Made by a program: the position numbers and the translations under genes. Of a stretch of 39,585 nt of DNA, positions 28,022 to 37,048 are shown piece after piece. The stretch lies in the NCBI RefSeq assembly GCF_019399235.1, contig NZ_JAELVH010000022.1, positions 1 to 39,585 on the forward strand, read 5' to 3'. The stretch comes from Streptomyces poriferorum. Lineage in GTDB: Bacteria; Actinomycetota; Actinomycetes; Streptomycetales; Streptomycetaceae. Below the pieces are notes generated by a model. It searched no databases and was not told the DNA's origin. It saw only the letters and a list, made by a program, of their open reading frames with translations. The first letter of the stretch is position 1, and every line of letters begins with the position of its first letter.

Positions 28022-28061
28022 GTCCGGGAGCGGGGCGGAACGCGCTGCTCCGCACCCGGAC
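28022..28061 (+). terminator. Imperfect hairpin after yajQ
   Basis: GTCCGGG pairs with CCCGGAC, with a further bulged GCGG/CCGC pairing inside, 10 nt past the yajQ stop. There is no T-run, so the terminator call is tentative. Confidence 0.5.
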
Positions 28062-28162
28062 TGCATGTCCGAATACCGCCGGTCGCGGTGGTTCGGGCAA
28101 CGCAGACTGGTCCGTGCCGGCCGACGATACGGCGGGCCGACGGACGAGGAGAGGGACGAGTC

Positions 28163-28681
28163 ATGACCATGTACGCGACGGTCGACAGCCCGCTGGGCGA
28201 GCTGCTGCTGGTCGGCGAGGAGGCCGCGGGCCCTGCCGGCGCCGCGGCGGGGATCGCGCTCGTCTCGCTCTCCCTGCCCGGGCAGAAGGGCGCGGCGGTC
28301 GTCCAGGACGGCTGGCGGCACGATCCCGCGGCGTTCGAGGGGATCGCCGCCCAGTTGCGGGAGTACTTCGAGGGGCGGCGGACCCGCTTCGACGTCCGGT
28401 ACGCCGACGGGCGGGGCACCGACTTCCAGCGCCGGGTCTGGGCCGCGCTGGACGCTGTTCCGTACGGTGAGACGGTGTCGTACGGGCAGATCGCCGAGCG
28501 GGTCGGTTCCGCCGGGGCGGGTGTCCGGGCCGTGGGGACGGCCATCGGGCGCAATCCGTTGCTGGTGGTGCGGCCGTGCCACCGGGTCATCGGCGCGGAC
28601 GGGGCGCTGCGCGGCTACGCGGGCGGCCTGGAGCGCAAGGAGCGGCTCCTGGGGCTCGAGGGCGCCCTGGCCGCGGGCTGA
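28163..28681 (+). CDS. ogt: Methylated-DNA-[protein]-cysteine S-methyltransferase
   Basis: A 172-residue suicide repair protein that takes the alkyl group from O6-alkylguanine (and O4-alkylthymine) onto its own cysteine. GGAGAGG precedes the ATG (MTMYATVDSPLGELLLVGEE). The DNA-binding helix region FQRRVWAALDAVPYGETVSY, the RAVGTAIGRNP segment with the arginine finger, and the acceptor motif RPCHRVIG (Cys139) are all present. It lacks the N-terminal Ada regulatory domain. Its stop overlaps the alkB start in TGATG, so the two repair proteins are made together. Confidence 0.95.
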   Translation: MTMYATVDSPLGELLLVGEEAAGPAGAAAGIALVSLSLPGQKGAAVVQDGWRHDPAAFEGIAAQLREYFEGRRTRFDVRYADGRGTDFQRRVWAALDAVPYGETVSYGQIAERVGSAGAGVRAVGTAIGRNPLLVVRPCHRVIGADGALRGYAGGLERKERLLGLEGALAAG

Positions 28682-29397
28682 TGACCGGGCTCTTCCCCAG
28701 GCCGCGGGCGATGGTCGCGCCGGGCGCCGTACACATACCGGAGTGGCTGTCGGCCGAGCAGCAGCGGGAGTTGGTGGTGGCGTGCCGTGCATGGGCGCGC
28801 GGGCCCGTTCCGCTGCGGCACACGGCGCTGCCGGGTGGTGGGGTGATGTCCGTGCGGACCGTGTGCCTGGGGTGGCACTGGCAGCCGTACCGGTACACCC
28901 GCACGGCGGACGACGTGAACGGTGCGCCGGTCGCCCCGTTCCCGCAGTGGCTGGCGGAGCTGGGGCGGGCGGCGGTGGCGGAGGCGTACGGGACGGAGAG
29001 TCCGGTACGGACGTACGCGCCCGATGCCGCGCTGATCAACTTCTATGACGCCGCCGCGCGGATGGGCATGCACCAGGACAAGGAGGAACGGTCCGGTGCC
29101 CCTGTCGTCTCGCTCAGCATCGGCGACACGTGCGTCTTCCGCTTCGGCAACACGGAGAACCGGGGGCGGCCCTACACGGACGTGGAGTTGGCCTCCGGGG
29201 ACCTGTTCGTCTTCGGCGGGCCCTCACGTCACGCGTTCCACGGAGTTCCGAGGATCCGTCCCGGCACGGCGGGTCCCGGGACGGGGATGAGCGGTGGCCG
29301 GCTCAATCTGACGCTGCGCGAGACAGGTCTCGGCGCCCCGGGGCCCGACGAGGCGCGTCAGCGGCGTTCGCGGGAGTTCCCGAACAGCAGCCGGTAG
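28681..29397 (+). CDS. alkB: AlkB-type DNA oxidative demethylase
   Basis: A 238-residue 2-oxoglutarate/Fe(II) dioxygenase that oxidises 1-methyladenine and 3-methylcytosine in DNA. The iron ligands His131 and Asp133 (MGMHQDKEE) and His187 (SRHAFHGV) are in place. The 2-oxoglutarate and active-site arginines lie in RLNLTLRET (Arg207, Arg213), and the substrate lid has WHWQPYRYTRT. The start ATG shares one base with the ogt stop. The last 40 nt overlap the 3' end of the convergent gene on the other strand. Together with ogt it forms a compact alkylation-repair operon. Confidence 0.94.
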   Translation: MTGLFPRPRAMVAPGAVHIPEWLSAEQQRELVVACRAWARGPVPLRHTALPGGGVMSVRTVCLGWHWQPYRYTRTADDVNGAPVAPFPQWLAELGRAAVAEAYGTESPVRTYAPDAALINFYDAAARMGMHQDKEERSGAPVVSLSIGDTCVFRFGNTENRGRPYTDVELASGDLFVFGGPSRHAFHGVPRIRPGTAGPGTGMSGGRLNLTLRETGLGAPGPDEARQRRSREFPNSSR

Positions 29398-29633
29398 CCG
29401 ATCAACAGGACGAGCGAACCGCCTATGGCCGATACCCAGGTCGCCGGGTCGAAGAAGTCCTCGTTGTCGATCGTGCGGTCCAGGAAGCGCGTCGCTATCC
29501 AGCCGCCCAGGAAGGCGCCGACGATCCCGATGAGGGTGGTCCCCACGAGGCCGCCGGGGTCGCGGCCCGGCAGCAGGATCTTGGCGATGACGCCCGCGAC
29601 AAGTCCCAGAATGATCCAGCCAATGATGGTCAT
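29358..29633 (-). CDS. GlsB/YeaQ/YmgE family small membrane protein
   Basis: A 91-residue integral membrane protein starting MTIIGWIILGLVAGVIAKIL. It has the family's Gly-rich pattern: LLPGRDPGGLVGTTLIGIVG, AFLGGWIATRFL and a last helix at AIGGSLVLLIGYRLL. About three membrane helices are expected. The family is annotated as transglycosylase-associated, but its function is not established; homologues are often stress-induced. Its 3' end overlaps alkB by 40 nt in convergent orientation. Confidence 0.88.
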   Translation of the reverse strand: MTIIGWIILGLVAGVIAKILLPGRDPGGLVGTTLIGIVGAFLGGWIATRFLDRTIDNEDFFDPATWVSAIGGSLVLLIGYRLLFGNSRERR

Positions 29634-29645
29634 GCGCGCCAACCT

Positions 29646-29687
29646 ACCCGTCACTCGGTCCTGCAATCCAAGACGTTCGTGACGGGT
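29646..29687. repeat. Inverted repeat upstream of the GlsB-type gene
   Basis: ACCCGTCAC (29646-29654) is complementary to GTGACGGGT (29679-29687), 24 nt apart, just upstream of the start codon at 29633. It could be an operator; the role is unknown. Confidence 0.4.
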
Positions 29688-29765
29688 CGGCTGGTTGCGG
29701 ACAACGGCTGTGAACTGCTGCGGACTGCTGTGAACCGCCTGTGCTCCGCTCGGCGTGCGGGGTGG

Positions 29766-30158
29766 CTACCAGCCGGCGAACTGGTCGTCGGTGCTGACGA
29801 TCTCCTTGCCGAAGGGGAACAGCGAGACCGGGATCAGCTTGAAGTTCGCGATGCCCAGCGGGATGCCGATGATCGTGATGCACAGGGCGATGCCGGTGGT
29901 GATGTGGCCGAGCGCCAGCCACCAGCCGGCGAGGACCAGCCAGAGCACGTTGCCGACGCAGGAGGGCGCACCCGCGTCCCGGCGGTCGACGACACGGTGG
30001 CCGAAGGGCCACAGCGCGTAGAGGCCGATACGGAAGGCCGCCAGGCCGAACGGGATGCCGATGATCGTGATGCACAGCAGAAGTCCCGCGAGGATGTATC
30101 CGAGGAACATCCAGAAGCCGCACAGGACCAGCCAAATGACGTTCAGAATTGTCTTCAC
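29766..30158 (-). CDS. yccF: YccF domain membrane protein
   Basis: A 130-residue protein starting at GTG ([20 protein letters not shown] follows), with two homologous halves. Each half contains the motif LCITIIGIP followed by an FxxG-type segment ([20 protein letters not shown]), typical of the YccF (DUF307) inner-membrane family. Four membrane helices are likely. The start lies in a GTGA overlap with the htpX stop, so it is translationally coupled to that protease. Function of the family is not known. Confidence 0.9.
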   Translation of the reverse strand: MKTILNVIWLVLCGFWMFLGYILAGLLLCITIIGIPFGLAAFRIGLYALWPFGHRVVDRRDAGAPSCVGNVLWLVLAGWWLALGHITTGIALCITIIGIPLGIANFKLIPVSLFPFGKEIVSTDDQFAGW

Positions 30159-31018
30159 GGGCGATGACCTGCCATCTGCTCTAGTCGGGCGATGCGCTCC
30201 GCCATCGGCGGGTGGGTCGAGAACATCTTGGACATGCCCTGCCCGGGGCGGAACGGGTTCGCGATCATCATGTGGCTCGCGGTCTCGATCCGGGGTTCGG
30301 GGGGCAGTGGAAGCTGCTTGGTGCCGGCGTCCAGCTTCCGCAGGGCACTGGCCAGGGCCAGCGGGTCGCCGGTCAGCTGGGCGCCCGAGGCGTCCGCCTC
30401 GTACTCCCGGGAACGGCTGACGGCCAGTTGGATCACGGACGCGGCGAGCGGGCCCAGGATCATGATCAGGAGCATACCGAGGATGCCGGGGCCGTCGTCG
30501 TCGTTGGAGCGGCCGATCGGGATCAGCCAGGCGAAGTTGACCAGGAACATGACGACGGAGGCGAGCGCCCCGGCGACGGACGAGATCAGGATGTCGCGGT
30601 TGTAGACATGACTGAGCTCGTGTCCGAGGACGCCGCGCAGTTCCCGTTCGTCCAGGATCTGGAGGATGCCCTCGGTGCAGCAGACCGCGGCGTTGCGCGG
30701 GTTGCGGCCGGTCGCGAAGGCGTTGGGGGCCTGGGTCGGGGAGATGTAGAGCCGCGGCATGGGCTGGCGGGCCGCGGTGGAGAGCTCACGGACCATGCGG
30801 TAGAGCTGGGGCGCCTCGAACTCGCTCACCGGGCGGGCACGCATGGCCCGCAGCGCCAGCTTGTCGCTGTTCCAGTACGCGTAGGCGTTGGTGCCGACGG
30901 CCACGAGGAGCGCGACGATCAGGCCCGTGCGTCCGAAGAAGCTGCCGATGACGATGATGAGTGCGGACAGGCCCCCGAGGAGTACGGCGGTTCTCAGCCC
31001 GTTGTGCCGGCGGTGCAC
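30155..31018 (-). CDS. htpX: Membrane zinc protease HtpX (M48)
   Basis: A 287-residue membrane metalloprotease for quality control of membrane proteins. GTG at 31018 follows GGAGGG. Two N-terminal helices ([20 protein letters not shown] and [19 protein letters not shown]) precede the catalytic HELSH motif (His133, Glu134, His137). Two further helices follow, then the third zinc ligand in REYEADASG (Glu207). The C-terminal [17 protein letters not shown] is the usual family ending. It overlaps yccF by four bases. Confidence 0.95.
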   Translation of the reverse strand: MHRRHNGLRTAVLLGGLSALIIVIGSFFGRTGLIVALLVAVGTNAYAYWNSDKLALRAMRARPVSEFEAPQLYRMVRELSTAARQPMPRLYISPTQAPNAFATGRNPRNAAVCCTEGILQILDERELRGVLGHELSHVYNRDILISSVAGALASVVMFLVNFAWLIPIGRSNDDDGPGILGMLLIMILGPLAASVIQLAVSRSREYEADASGAQLTGDPLALASALRKLDAGTKQLPLPPEPRIETASHMMIANPFRPGQGMSKMFSTHPPMAERIARLEQMAGHRP

Positions 31019-31064
31019 GGTACGCCCTCCAAATGGTGCCGCAGGGGAACCCTTGCTTGGTGGT

Positions 31065-31084
31065 GCTCCACTCCCCAGTGGAGC
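31065..31084. repeat. Palindrome upstream of htpX
   Basis: GCTCCACT pairs with AGTGGAGC around CCCC, 47 nt before the htpX start. A repressor operator or short hairpin is possible; nothing in the sequence names the binding protein. Confidence 0.45.
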
Positions 31085-31150
31085 CTCCCGTACTGGTCAA
31101 CGCCAGGCGGGGAAAGCTAGTTCCCTTGTGCTCACGGCCGCGGGGCCCGG

Positions 31151-31177
31151 CCGCTCCGGGCGTTCGTGCCGGAGCGG
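31151..31177 (-). terminator. Probable terminator after mscL
   Basis: CCGCTCCGG pairs with CCGGAGCGG over a 9-nt loop, 37 nt after the mscL stop and before the htpX promoter region on the same strand side. Confidence 0.6.
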
Positions 31178-31213
31178 GCCGTAGGCCGTACGGGTGGAGG
31201 GGGTGCCGCCGGG

Positions 31214-31729
31214 TCAGCGCTGGACGGGCAGTTTCGCGAGCGCCAGGGCCTCGGGGTCGGGCTCGACCTCACTGGTGCAGTGGGCGCAGCGGGAGGCGAC
31301 GGCGGGGATCGCCGTGTAGCAGCGGGGGCAGTCGCGCAGGGCGGCCTTGATGTCGACCTGCTCCTGGTCCTTCTTGGCGGTGAAGCGGTCCTGGACCTTG
31401 GACATGGGCACGACGACGCAGAAGTAGAGGACCGCGGCGGTGATGAGGAAGGCGATCGCGGCGCTGACGAAGAGGCCGTAGGGGAACGTCACGCCGTCGA
31501 ACTTGAAGTGCGCCTTGCTGAAGTCGCCCGTCCCGCGGGTGATGATGCCGATCAGCGGCACGATGAACGCGTTGCTGAACCCGGTGACGACCGCGGTGAA
31601 CGCCGCTCCGACGGCGAGGCCGATCGCCATGGAGATGACGTTGCCGCGAAGGATGAAGTCCTTGAACCCGTTCAGCACTGCTTCCGGCTCCTCTGTGGTG
31701 ATGTGAAGGTTGTATGCGCCATCTGCCAT
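31214..31729 (-). CDS. mscL: Large-conductance mechanosensitive channel with zinc-ribbon tail
   Basis: A 171-residue protein. The MscL core is clear: NGFKDFILRGNVISMAIGLA starts the first helix, VGAAFTAVVTGFSNAFIVPL continues it, a periplasmic loop (KAHFKFDGVTFPYG) follows, and the second helix is AAIAFLITAAVLYFCVVVP. The channel opens under membrane tension to release solutes on osmotic downshift. Unlike E. coli MscL (136 residues), a C-terminal extension holds two Cys pairs, CPRC and CAHC, 14 residues apart, which looks like a cytoplasmic zinc ribbon. The ATG at 31729 has only a weak ribosome binding site, so a later start cannot be excluded. Confidence 0.9.
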   Translation of the reverse strand: MADGAYNLHITTEEPEAVLNGFKDFILRGNVISMAIGLAVGAAFTAVVTGFSNAFIVPLIGIITRGTGDFSKAHFKFDGVTFPYGLFVSAAIAFLITAAVLYFCVVVPMSKVQDRFTAKKDQEQVDIKAALRDCPRCYTAIPAVASRCAHCTSEVEPDPEALALAKLPVQR

Positions 31730-31860
31730 GCGCGGGCATGACCCTGCCCTGTACGGGCTGCCGGGGGCAAACCGATCTTGAAGTCGCCGCCGGGCCGGAC
31801 CGACGGAGGAGGCCGTTGGACCAGACCGTCGGAGGAACCACCGGGCGAGGCCGCCGGGCG

Positions 31861-31884
31861 GCCGCCGTATGAGCCGCCGTATGA
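31861..31884. repeat. Tandem 12-bp repeat after nuoN
   Basis: GCCGCCGTATGA occurs twice in direct succession (31861-31872, 31873-31884), ending 6 nt before the nuoN stop on the minus strand. The 160-nt spacer to mscL holds nothing else that I can name and no clear terminator for the nuo operon. Confidence 0.6.
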
Positions 31885-31889
31885 GGGCG

Positions 31890-33449
31890 TCAGAACAGGT
31901 TGATGTCGGCGAATCTGAGGACGGTCTGCGGGGCGCCGGACAGGGCGATACCGGCGACGGCGGTGAGGACGATCGCGACGGTGAGCGGTGCCGGCGTGCG
32001 GTGGCGGGTGACGGACTGCTCCGTACCGTCCTCGGCGGGGCTGCGGAACAGGGCCGCGGTCCACTGGAGGTAGTAGTAGAGCGCGATCACGACGTTCACC
32101 GCCATGACGACGGCGAGCCAGCCGAGTCCGGCGTCGACGGCCGAGGAGAAGACCGTGACCTTGGCGAAGAGCCCGATGATGCCCGGCGGCAGTCCGGCCA
32201 GGCAGAGCAGGAAGAAGCCCATCGCGAGTGCGGCGAGCGGGCGCGTGGCGTACAGCCCCCGGTAGTCGGCGATGCGGTTGCCGGGGTGGGTACGGGCGAC
32301 CAGCGCGGCCACCGCGAAGGCGCCGAGGTTCACGACGGCGTACATCAGTGCGTACGCGACGGTGGAGCCGATCTGCCGGTCTCCGGCGTACGCGGCGGCG
32401 GCGATCGGGACCAGGAGGTAGCCGGCCTGGGCGACGGACGACCAGGCGAGCAGCCGTACGGCGCTGCGGGCGCGGGTGGCGCTCTGGCGCAGCGCGGCGA
32501 CGTTGCCGACGGTCATCGTGAGCGCGGCGAGGACGGCGAGGGCGGGGCCCCAGACGTCCGCGTACGACGGGAAGGCGACCACGGTGACGAGGATGAGGCC
32601 GGAGAAGCCGACCGCCTTGCCGACGACCGAGAGGTAGGCGGCGATCGGCAGGGGGGCGCCGACGTAGGTGTCGGGGACCCAGAAGTGGAAGGGTGCGGCG
32701 GCCGTCTTGAACGCGAAGCCGACGAGAGTGAGGGCGACTCCCGCCTGGGCCAGGGTCGAGAGCTGACCGGGGACGTCGTCGAGGCGGGCGGCGATCTCCG
32801 TGAGGTGGAGGGTGCCGGTCGCCGCGTACACGAAGCTGACGCCGAGGAGCATCACGGCGGTCGCGACGACGGAGGAGAGGAAGAACTTCAGCGCGGCCTC
32901 GGAGGAGCGCCGGTCGCCGCGCTTGATGCCGACGAGGGCGAAGGCGGGCAGCGAGGCGACTTCGAGGGCGACGACGAGGGTGGCGAGGTCGCGGGCGGCG
33001 GGCAGGAGGGCGGCGCCCGCGGCGGAGGACAGCAGCAGGAACCAGAACTCGCCGGCGGGCAGCTTGCGGGTGTCGCCGATGGAGAGCAGCGCGGTGAGCA
33101 GGGCGCCGCCGAGGACGAGTGCCTGGATGACCAGGGTGAAGTGGTCGGCGGTGTAGCTGCAGGCGCGGGTGCCGGTGGTGAGGCAGAAGGTGGAGCGGTC
33201 GCCGCCGTGCAGCGGAATGAGGAGGGCGAGCGCGGCGACGAGTCCGGCTACGGCCCCGTAGCCGAGGAGCGGCTTGCGGGCCGCGGGGACGAAGAGGTCG
33301 GCGACCAGGACGACGAGGGCGACGGCCGCGACGACGACCGGGGGCGCGATCGCGAGCCAGTCGACGGACTGGACGAGGCTGGTGGTGCTCCCGGCCGCTG
33401 ACTGGACGAGGTGCGCTGCGCCGGGGGCGCTTTCGGCTGCCACGATCAC
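31890..33449 (-). CDS. nuoN: NADH-quinone oxidoreductase subunit N
   Basis: A 519-residue antiporter-like membrane subunit of complex I, the last gene of the operon. The GTG at 33449 overlaps the nuoM stop (GTGA); the open frame extends much further upstream only because of base composition. About 14 helices are expected. The proton-channel motifs FAFKTAAAPFHFWVPDTYVG and SVVGKAVGFSGLILV carry the lysines of this family, and LGVSFVYAATGTLHLTEIA is typical. The C-terminal helices end TVLRFADINLF. Confidence 0.95.
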   Translation of the reverse strand: MIVAAESAPGAAHLVQSAAGSTTSLVQSVDWLAIAPPVVVAAVALVVLVADLFVPAARKPLLGYGAVAGLVAALALLIPLHGGDRSTFCLTTGTRACSYTADHFTLVIQALVLGGALLTALLSIGDTRKLPAGEFWFLLLSSAAGAALLPAARDLATLVVALEVASLPAFALVGIKRGDRRSSEAALKFFLSSVVATAVMLLGVSFVYAATGTLHLTEIAARLDDVPGQLSTLAQAGVALTLVGFAFKTAAAPFHFWVPDTYVGAPLPIAAYLSVVGKAVGFSGLILVTVVAFPSYADVWGPALAVLAALTMTVGNVAALRQSATRARSAVRLLAWSSVAQAGYLLVPIAAAAYAGDRQIGSTVAYALMYAVVNLGAFAVAALVARTHPGNRIADYRGLYATRPLAALAMGFFLLCLAGLPPGIIGLFAKVTVFSSAVDAGLGWLAVVMAVNVVIALYYYLQWTAALFRSPAEDGTEQSVTRHRTPAPLTVAIVLTAVAGIALSGAPQTVLRFADINLF

Positions 33450-35044
33450 GACTTGCCTCCTGCGAGGAGCTTCTGCACGGCCGGGTCGGTCAGGCCGAGG
33501 AGGACGGCGGGCCACAGGCCGGCGAGGACGGTGAGGGCCGCGAGGGGCGTCCAGGCCGCGAACTCGTAGCTCTGGACGTCGGCGATCGGGTGCGGTTCCT
33601 CGCGCTTGGCGCCCATGCAGACGCGGCGGACCACGATGAGCAGGTACGCGGCGGTGAGCAGGGTGCCGAACGCGGCGATGGACATGAAGGTCAGGAACGC
33701 GGCGCGGTTCAGGCCCTCGGCGGGGTCGAAGGCGCCGAACAGGGCGAGCATCTCGCCCCAGAAGCCGGCGAGGCCCGGCAGGCCGAGGGAGGCGACCGCG
33801 GCGAACGCGAGGAGGCCGCCCAGGCGGGGCGCGCGGCCGTAGAGCGCGGCGCCGGTCGCTCCGGCGAGGGTGTCGAGGTCGGCGGTGCCGTACCGGTCCT
33901 TGACCGCGCCGACCAGGAAGAACAGCAGGCCGGTGATGAGTCCGTGGGCGATGTTGGCGAAGAGTGCGCCGTTGACGCCGGTGGGGGTCATGCTCGCGAT
34001 GCCGAGGAGGACGAAGCCCATGTGGCCGACGGAGGAGTACGCGATCAGCCGCTTCAGGTCGCCCTTGGCACCGGGCCGGGCGAGCGCCAGGCAGGCGAGC
34101 GAGCCGTAGATGATGCCGGCGACCGCGAAGGCCGCGAGGTAGGGCGCGAAGGTGTGCATGCCGTCGGGGGCGATCGGGAGCAGGATGCGGACGAATCCGT
34201 ACGTGCCCATCTTCAGCATGACGCCGGCGAGGAGGACCGAGCCGACCGTCGGGGCGGCGGTGTGGGCGTCGGGGAGCCAGCTGTGCAGCGGCCACATCGG
34301 GGTCTTCACCGCGAGCCCGATGCCGATCGCGAGAACGGCGATGACCTGCACGGACGAGGTGAGGCCGCGGCCGTTGTCAGTGGCGAGTGCCACCATGTCG
34401 AAGGTGCCGCTCTTCAGTCCGATGAGGAGCAGGCCCAGCAGCATGACGACCGAGCCGAGCAGTGTGTAGAGGATGAACTTCCAGGCGGCTGCCTGCTTCT
34501 GCGCACCGCCCCAGCGGGCGATGAGGAAGTACATCGGGATGAGCACCATCTCGAACGCCAGGAAGAACAGCAGCAGATCGAGGACGGCGAAGGTCGCGAG
34601 GGTGCCGGACTCCAGGACGAGGATCAGGGCGACGAAGGCCTTCGGGGAGGGGCCCGCGGCCCGCGGCGTCAGCCGCTCATGTTGCAGCTTGAAGTAGCTG
34701 TAGAGCGCGCAGAGGAAGGTCAGCAGCGCGGTCAGTACGAGGAGGGGGAGCGAGATGCCGTCGATGCCGAGGTGGATGCGGACGTCGAGCGCCGGGATCC
34801 AGCTGATGTCGGTGGTGGCCTGCATCTTCGACGGGTGGTCGTGGTCGAAGCCCAGGGCCAGCACGATGGCGGCGATGAGGATCACGCCGGTGACGGTCAC
34901 GCCGTGGCGGAGCACGGCCTGGTCCGGGTTCCTGCCCTTCAGCCCGGGCGGGGCCGGGAGCAGAGCGGCCACGGCTCCGAGGAGCGGCACGACGACGATG
35001 AACGCCAGAAGGAACTGCATCACGGATGCGCTGATATCGATCAC
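33446..35044 (-). CDS. nuoM: NADH-quinone oxidoreductase subunit M
   Basis: A 532-residue proton-pumping membrane subunit. The GTG at 35044 lies 3 nt after the nuoL stop; an ATG eight codons later is an alternative start, and neither has a good ribosome binding site, consistent with coupled translation. Family motifs include FLAFEMVLIPMYFLIARWGG with the key Glu, LAVKTPMWPLHSWLPDAHTA, SVLLAGVMLKMGTYGFVRI and SSVGHMGFVLLGIASMTPTG. It overlaps nuoN by four bases at its end. Confidence 0.96.
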   Translation of the reverse strand: MIDISASVMQFLLAFIVVVPLLGAVAALLPAPPGLKGRNPDQAVLRHGVTVTGVILIAAIVLALGFDHDHPSKMQATTDISWIPALDVRIHLGIDGISLPLLVLTALLTFLCALYSYFKLQHERLTPRAAGPSPKAFVALILVLESGTLATFAVLDLLLFFLAFEMVLIPMYFLIARWGGAQKQAAAWKFILYTLLGSVVMLLGLLLIGLKSGTFDMVALATDNGRGLTSSVQVIAVLAIGIGLAVKTPMWPLHSWLPDAHTAAPTVGSVLLAGVMLKMGTYGFVRILLPIAPDGMHTFAPYLAAFAVAGIIYGSLACLALARPGAKGDLKRLIAYSSVGHMGFVLLGIASMTPTGVNGALFANIAHGLITGLLFFLVGAVKDRYGTADLDTLAGATGAALYGRAPRLGGLLAFAAVASLGLPGLAGFWGEMLALFGAFDPAEGLNRAAFLTFMSIAAFGTLLTAAYLLIVVRRVCMGAKREEPHPIADVQSYEFAAWTPLAALTVLAGLWPAVLLGLTDPAVQKLLAGGKS

Positions 35045-35047
35045 GGC

Positions 35048-37048
35048 TCACGACCCGGCGTTGACGTTGGCGAAGACGACGGCGGCGACCGCCAGGACGA
35101 GCGAACCGGCGAGCAGTGCGCTGAGGTAGGTCTGCACGTTGCCGGTCTGCGCGCGGCGGACGGCGGTGCCGAGCCAGCGTGCGCCGGTGGCGGAGCCGCG
35201 TACGTAGGTCTCGACGACCTCGCGGTCCAGGAAGCGGACGAGGCTCGCCGCGGCCTGGACGGGGCGGACGAACAGGGCCGCGTACAGGGCGTCCAGGTGG
35301 AAGCCGGTGGCGGCGTGGCGGTGGAGCGGGCCGAGCAGCAGGCGGCCGGGGTCGGCCGGGTCGGGGGCGTCACCGGCGGGGCCGTAGGCGGCGGTGTGGC
35401 TCTCCAGGGCCTCGATCTCGACGAGGGCCGGTTCCGCGTCGGGATGGGCCACGACCGAACCCATGGGGGTGCGGGCGGCGATTGCCGTGGTGTGGCGCCA
35501 GGCTCCGTAGGTGACGAGACCGCCGACGAGTCCGACGCCTGTGGACAGCACGGCGGTGGTCAGCGACGGGGTGAGGCTGTGGCCGTCGAACCAGTCGGTG
35601 ATCACGCCGACGGTGATTCCGAAGGCCATGGTGGGGACGGCCAGCACCCAAAGGACCGACGTCATGGCGGCGGGCTGCCTGCCGTGGTCGGGGGCTTCGG
35701 CGCCGCGGCCGCGGAAGGCGAGGAGCCAGAGGCGGGTGGCGTAGGCGGCGGTGAGCACGGCGGCCAGGAGGCCGGCGACGAGGACGGTCCAGCCTGCCGC
35801 GGCCGGGGCGACGTGCCGGTCACCGAGGGCGGTGTGCTCGGCGGCGACGAGGACGGCTTCCTTGGAGAAGAAGCCGGCGAACGGAGGGATGGCGGCCAGC
35901 GCGAGGAGGGCGACCGTCATCGTCCAGTAGGCGTCGGGGATGCGCTTGGCAAGGCCTCCCATACGGGACATGGCGGCCAGTGAGTTGGTACCGGCGGCGT
36001 GGATCACGACGCCCGCGGCGAGGAAGAGGACGGCTTTGAACGCACCGTGCGAGATGAGGTGGAAGACGGCGGCGCCGCGGTCGCCGACGGCCAGGGCCCC
36101 GGACATGTATCCGAGCTGGCCGATGGTCGAGTACGCGAGGACGCGCTTGATGTCGTCCTGCGCGAGGGCTGCGAGTCCGGAACCGATCATCGTGACGGCG
36201 GCCATGACCGCGAGGACGACGAGGGCGGCGCCGGATTCGGCGAAGACGGGGAGGAGCCGGGCCACGAAGTAGATACCGGCGGCCACCATCGTCGCCGCGT
36301 GGATCAGCGCGGAGACGGGCGTGGGGCCGGCCATCGCGTCGGGCAGCCAGGTGTGCAGCGGGAACTGCGCGGACTTGCCCGCGACACCGGCGAGGAGGAG
36401 CAGGGCGATCAGCGTGGGGTGGTCGAGACCGCCATGGGCGACGGAGCCGAGGATGCCGGTGATGCGGAACGTGCCGGTGTCGGCGGCGAGGGCGAACAGA
36501 CCGATGAGGAAGGGGACGTCGCCGAGCTTGGTGACCAGGAAGGCCTTGAGGGAGGCGGCACGGGCTTCAGGCGTCTCCCAGTAGTGGCCGACCAGGAAGT
36601 ACGAGCAGATGCCCATGATCTCCCAGCCGACCAGGAGCACCATCAGGTCGCCGGAGTAGACGACGAGCAGCATCGCGGAGGTGAAGAGGGAGACCAGGGC
36701 CGCGTACGAGGGATAGCGGGGGTCGTCGCGCAGGTAGGCGGTCGAGTAGATCTGCACGCAGCTCGCGACGAGGCCGACCAGGACGGCGACGAGGACGGCG
36801 AAGCCGTCGAGGTGCAGCGCGAGGTCGATCGGGACCGAGCCGGTGGGAGTGAGCTGGGTCGACGCGTCGATGGCCGGCCCGCCGCCCTGGCGTGCGGCGA
36901 CAACGGCCGCGATGACGAGGGAGGCAAGGGAGGGCAGGACGGCGAGCGGCCGGACGAAGCCCGGTGCGCTGCGGCCGAGGAGGAGGCCGGCCGCCGCGCC
37001 CAGGAACGGGAGAAGGGGGACGAGCGCGGCGAGGGTCGTGGTGGTCAC
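35048..37048 (-). CDS. nuoL: NADH-quinone oxidoreductase subunit L
   Basis: A 666-residue distal pump subunit of complex I, starting at GTG in a GTGA overlap with nuoK. Motifs are [60 protein letters not shown] and [19 protein letters not shown]. After about residue 500 the protein continues into the long C-terminal region that in NuoL forms the lateral helix, here with an Asp/Pro-rich loop. It ends in a last membrane helix ([20 protein letters not shown]). Confidence 0.96.
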   Translation of the reverse strand: MTTTTLAALVPLLPFLGAAAGLLLGRSAPGFVRPLAVLPSLASLVIAAVVAARQGGGPAIDASTQLTPTGSVPIDLALHLDGFAVLVAVLVGLVASCVQIYSTAYLRDDPRYPSYAALVSLFTSAMLLVVYSGDLMVLLVGWEIMGICSYFLVGHYWETPEARAASLKAFLVTKLGDVPFLIGLFALAADTGTFRITGILGSVAHGGLDHPTLIALLLLAGVAGKSAQFPLHTWLPDAMAGPTPVSALIHAATMVAAGIYFVARLLPVFAESGAALVVLAVMAAVTMIGSGLAALAQDDIKRVLAYSTIGQLGYMSGALAVGDRGAAVFHLISHGAFKAVLFLAAGVVIHAAGTNSLAAMSRMGGLAKRIPDAYWTMTVALLALAAIPPFAGFFSKEAVLVAAEHTALGDRHVAPAAAGWTVLVAGLLAAVLTAAYATRLWLLAFRGRGAEAPDHGRQPAAMTSVLWVLAVPTMAFGITVGVITDWFDGHSLTPSLTTAVLSTGVGLVGGLVTYGAWRHTTAIAARTPMGSVVAHPDAEPALVEIEALESHTAAYGPAGDAPDPADPGRLLLGPLHRHAATGFHLDALYAALFVRPVQAAASLVRFLDREVVETYVRGSATGARWLGTAVRRAQTGNVQTYLSALLAGSLVLAVAAVVFANVNAGS

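Noticed and set aside
31742..31889. Reading YGG/Pro-rich peptides in the spacer between mscL and nuoN as a gene
   Set aside because: The frame lacks a start signal, and the tandem 12-bp repeat explains the repeated residues.
33590..35983. 797-codon Gly/Glu/Asp-rich frame opposite nuoM/nuoL
   Set aside because: The composition is what reversed hydrophobic codons give in GC-rich DNA; there is no domain.
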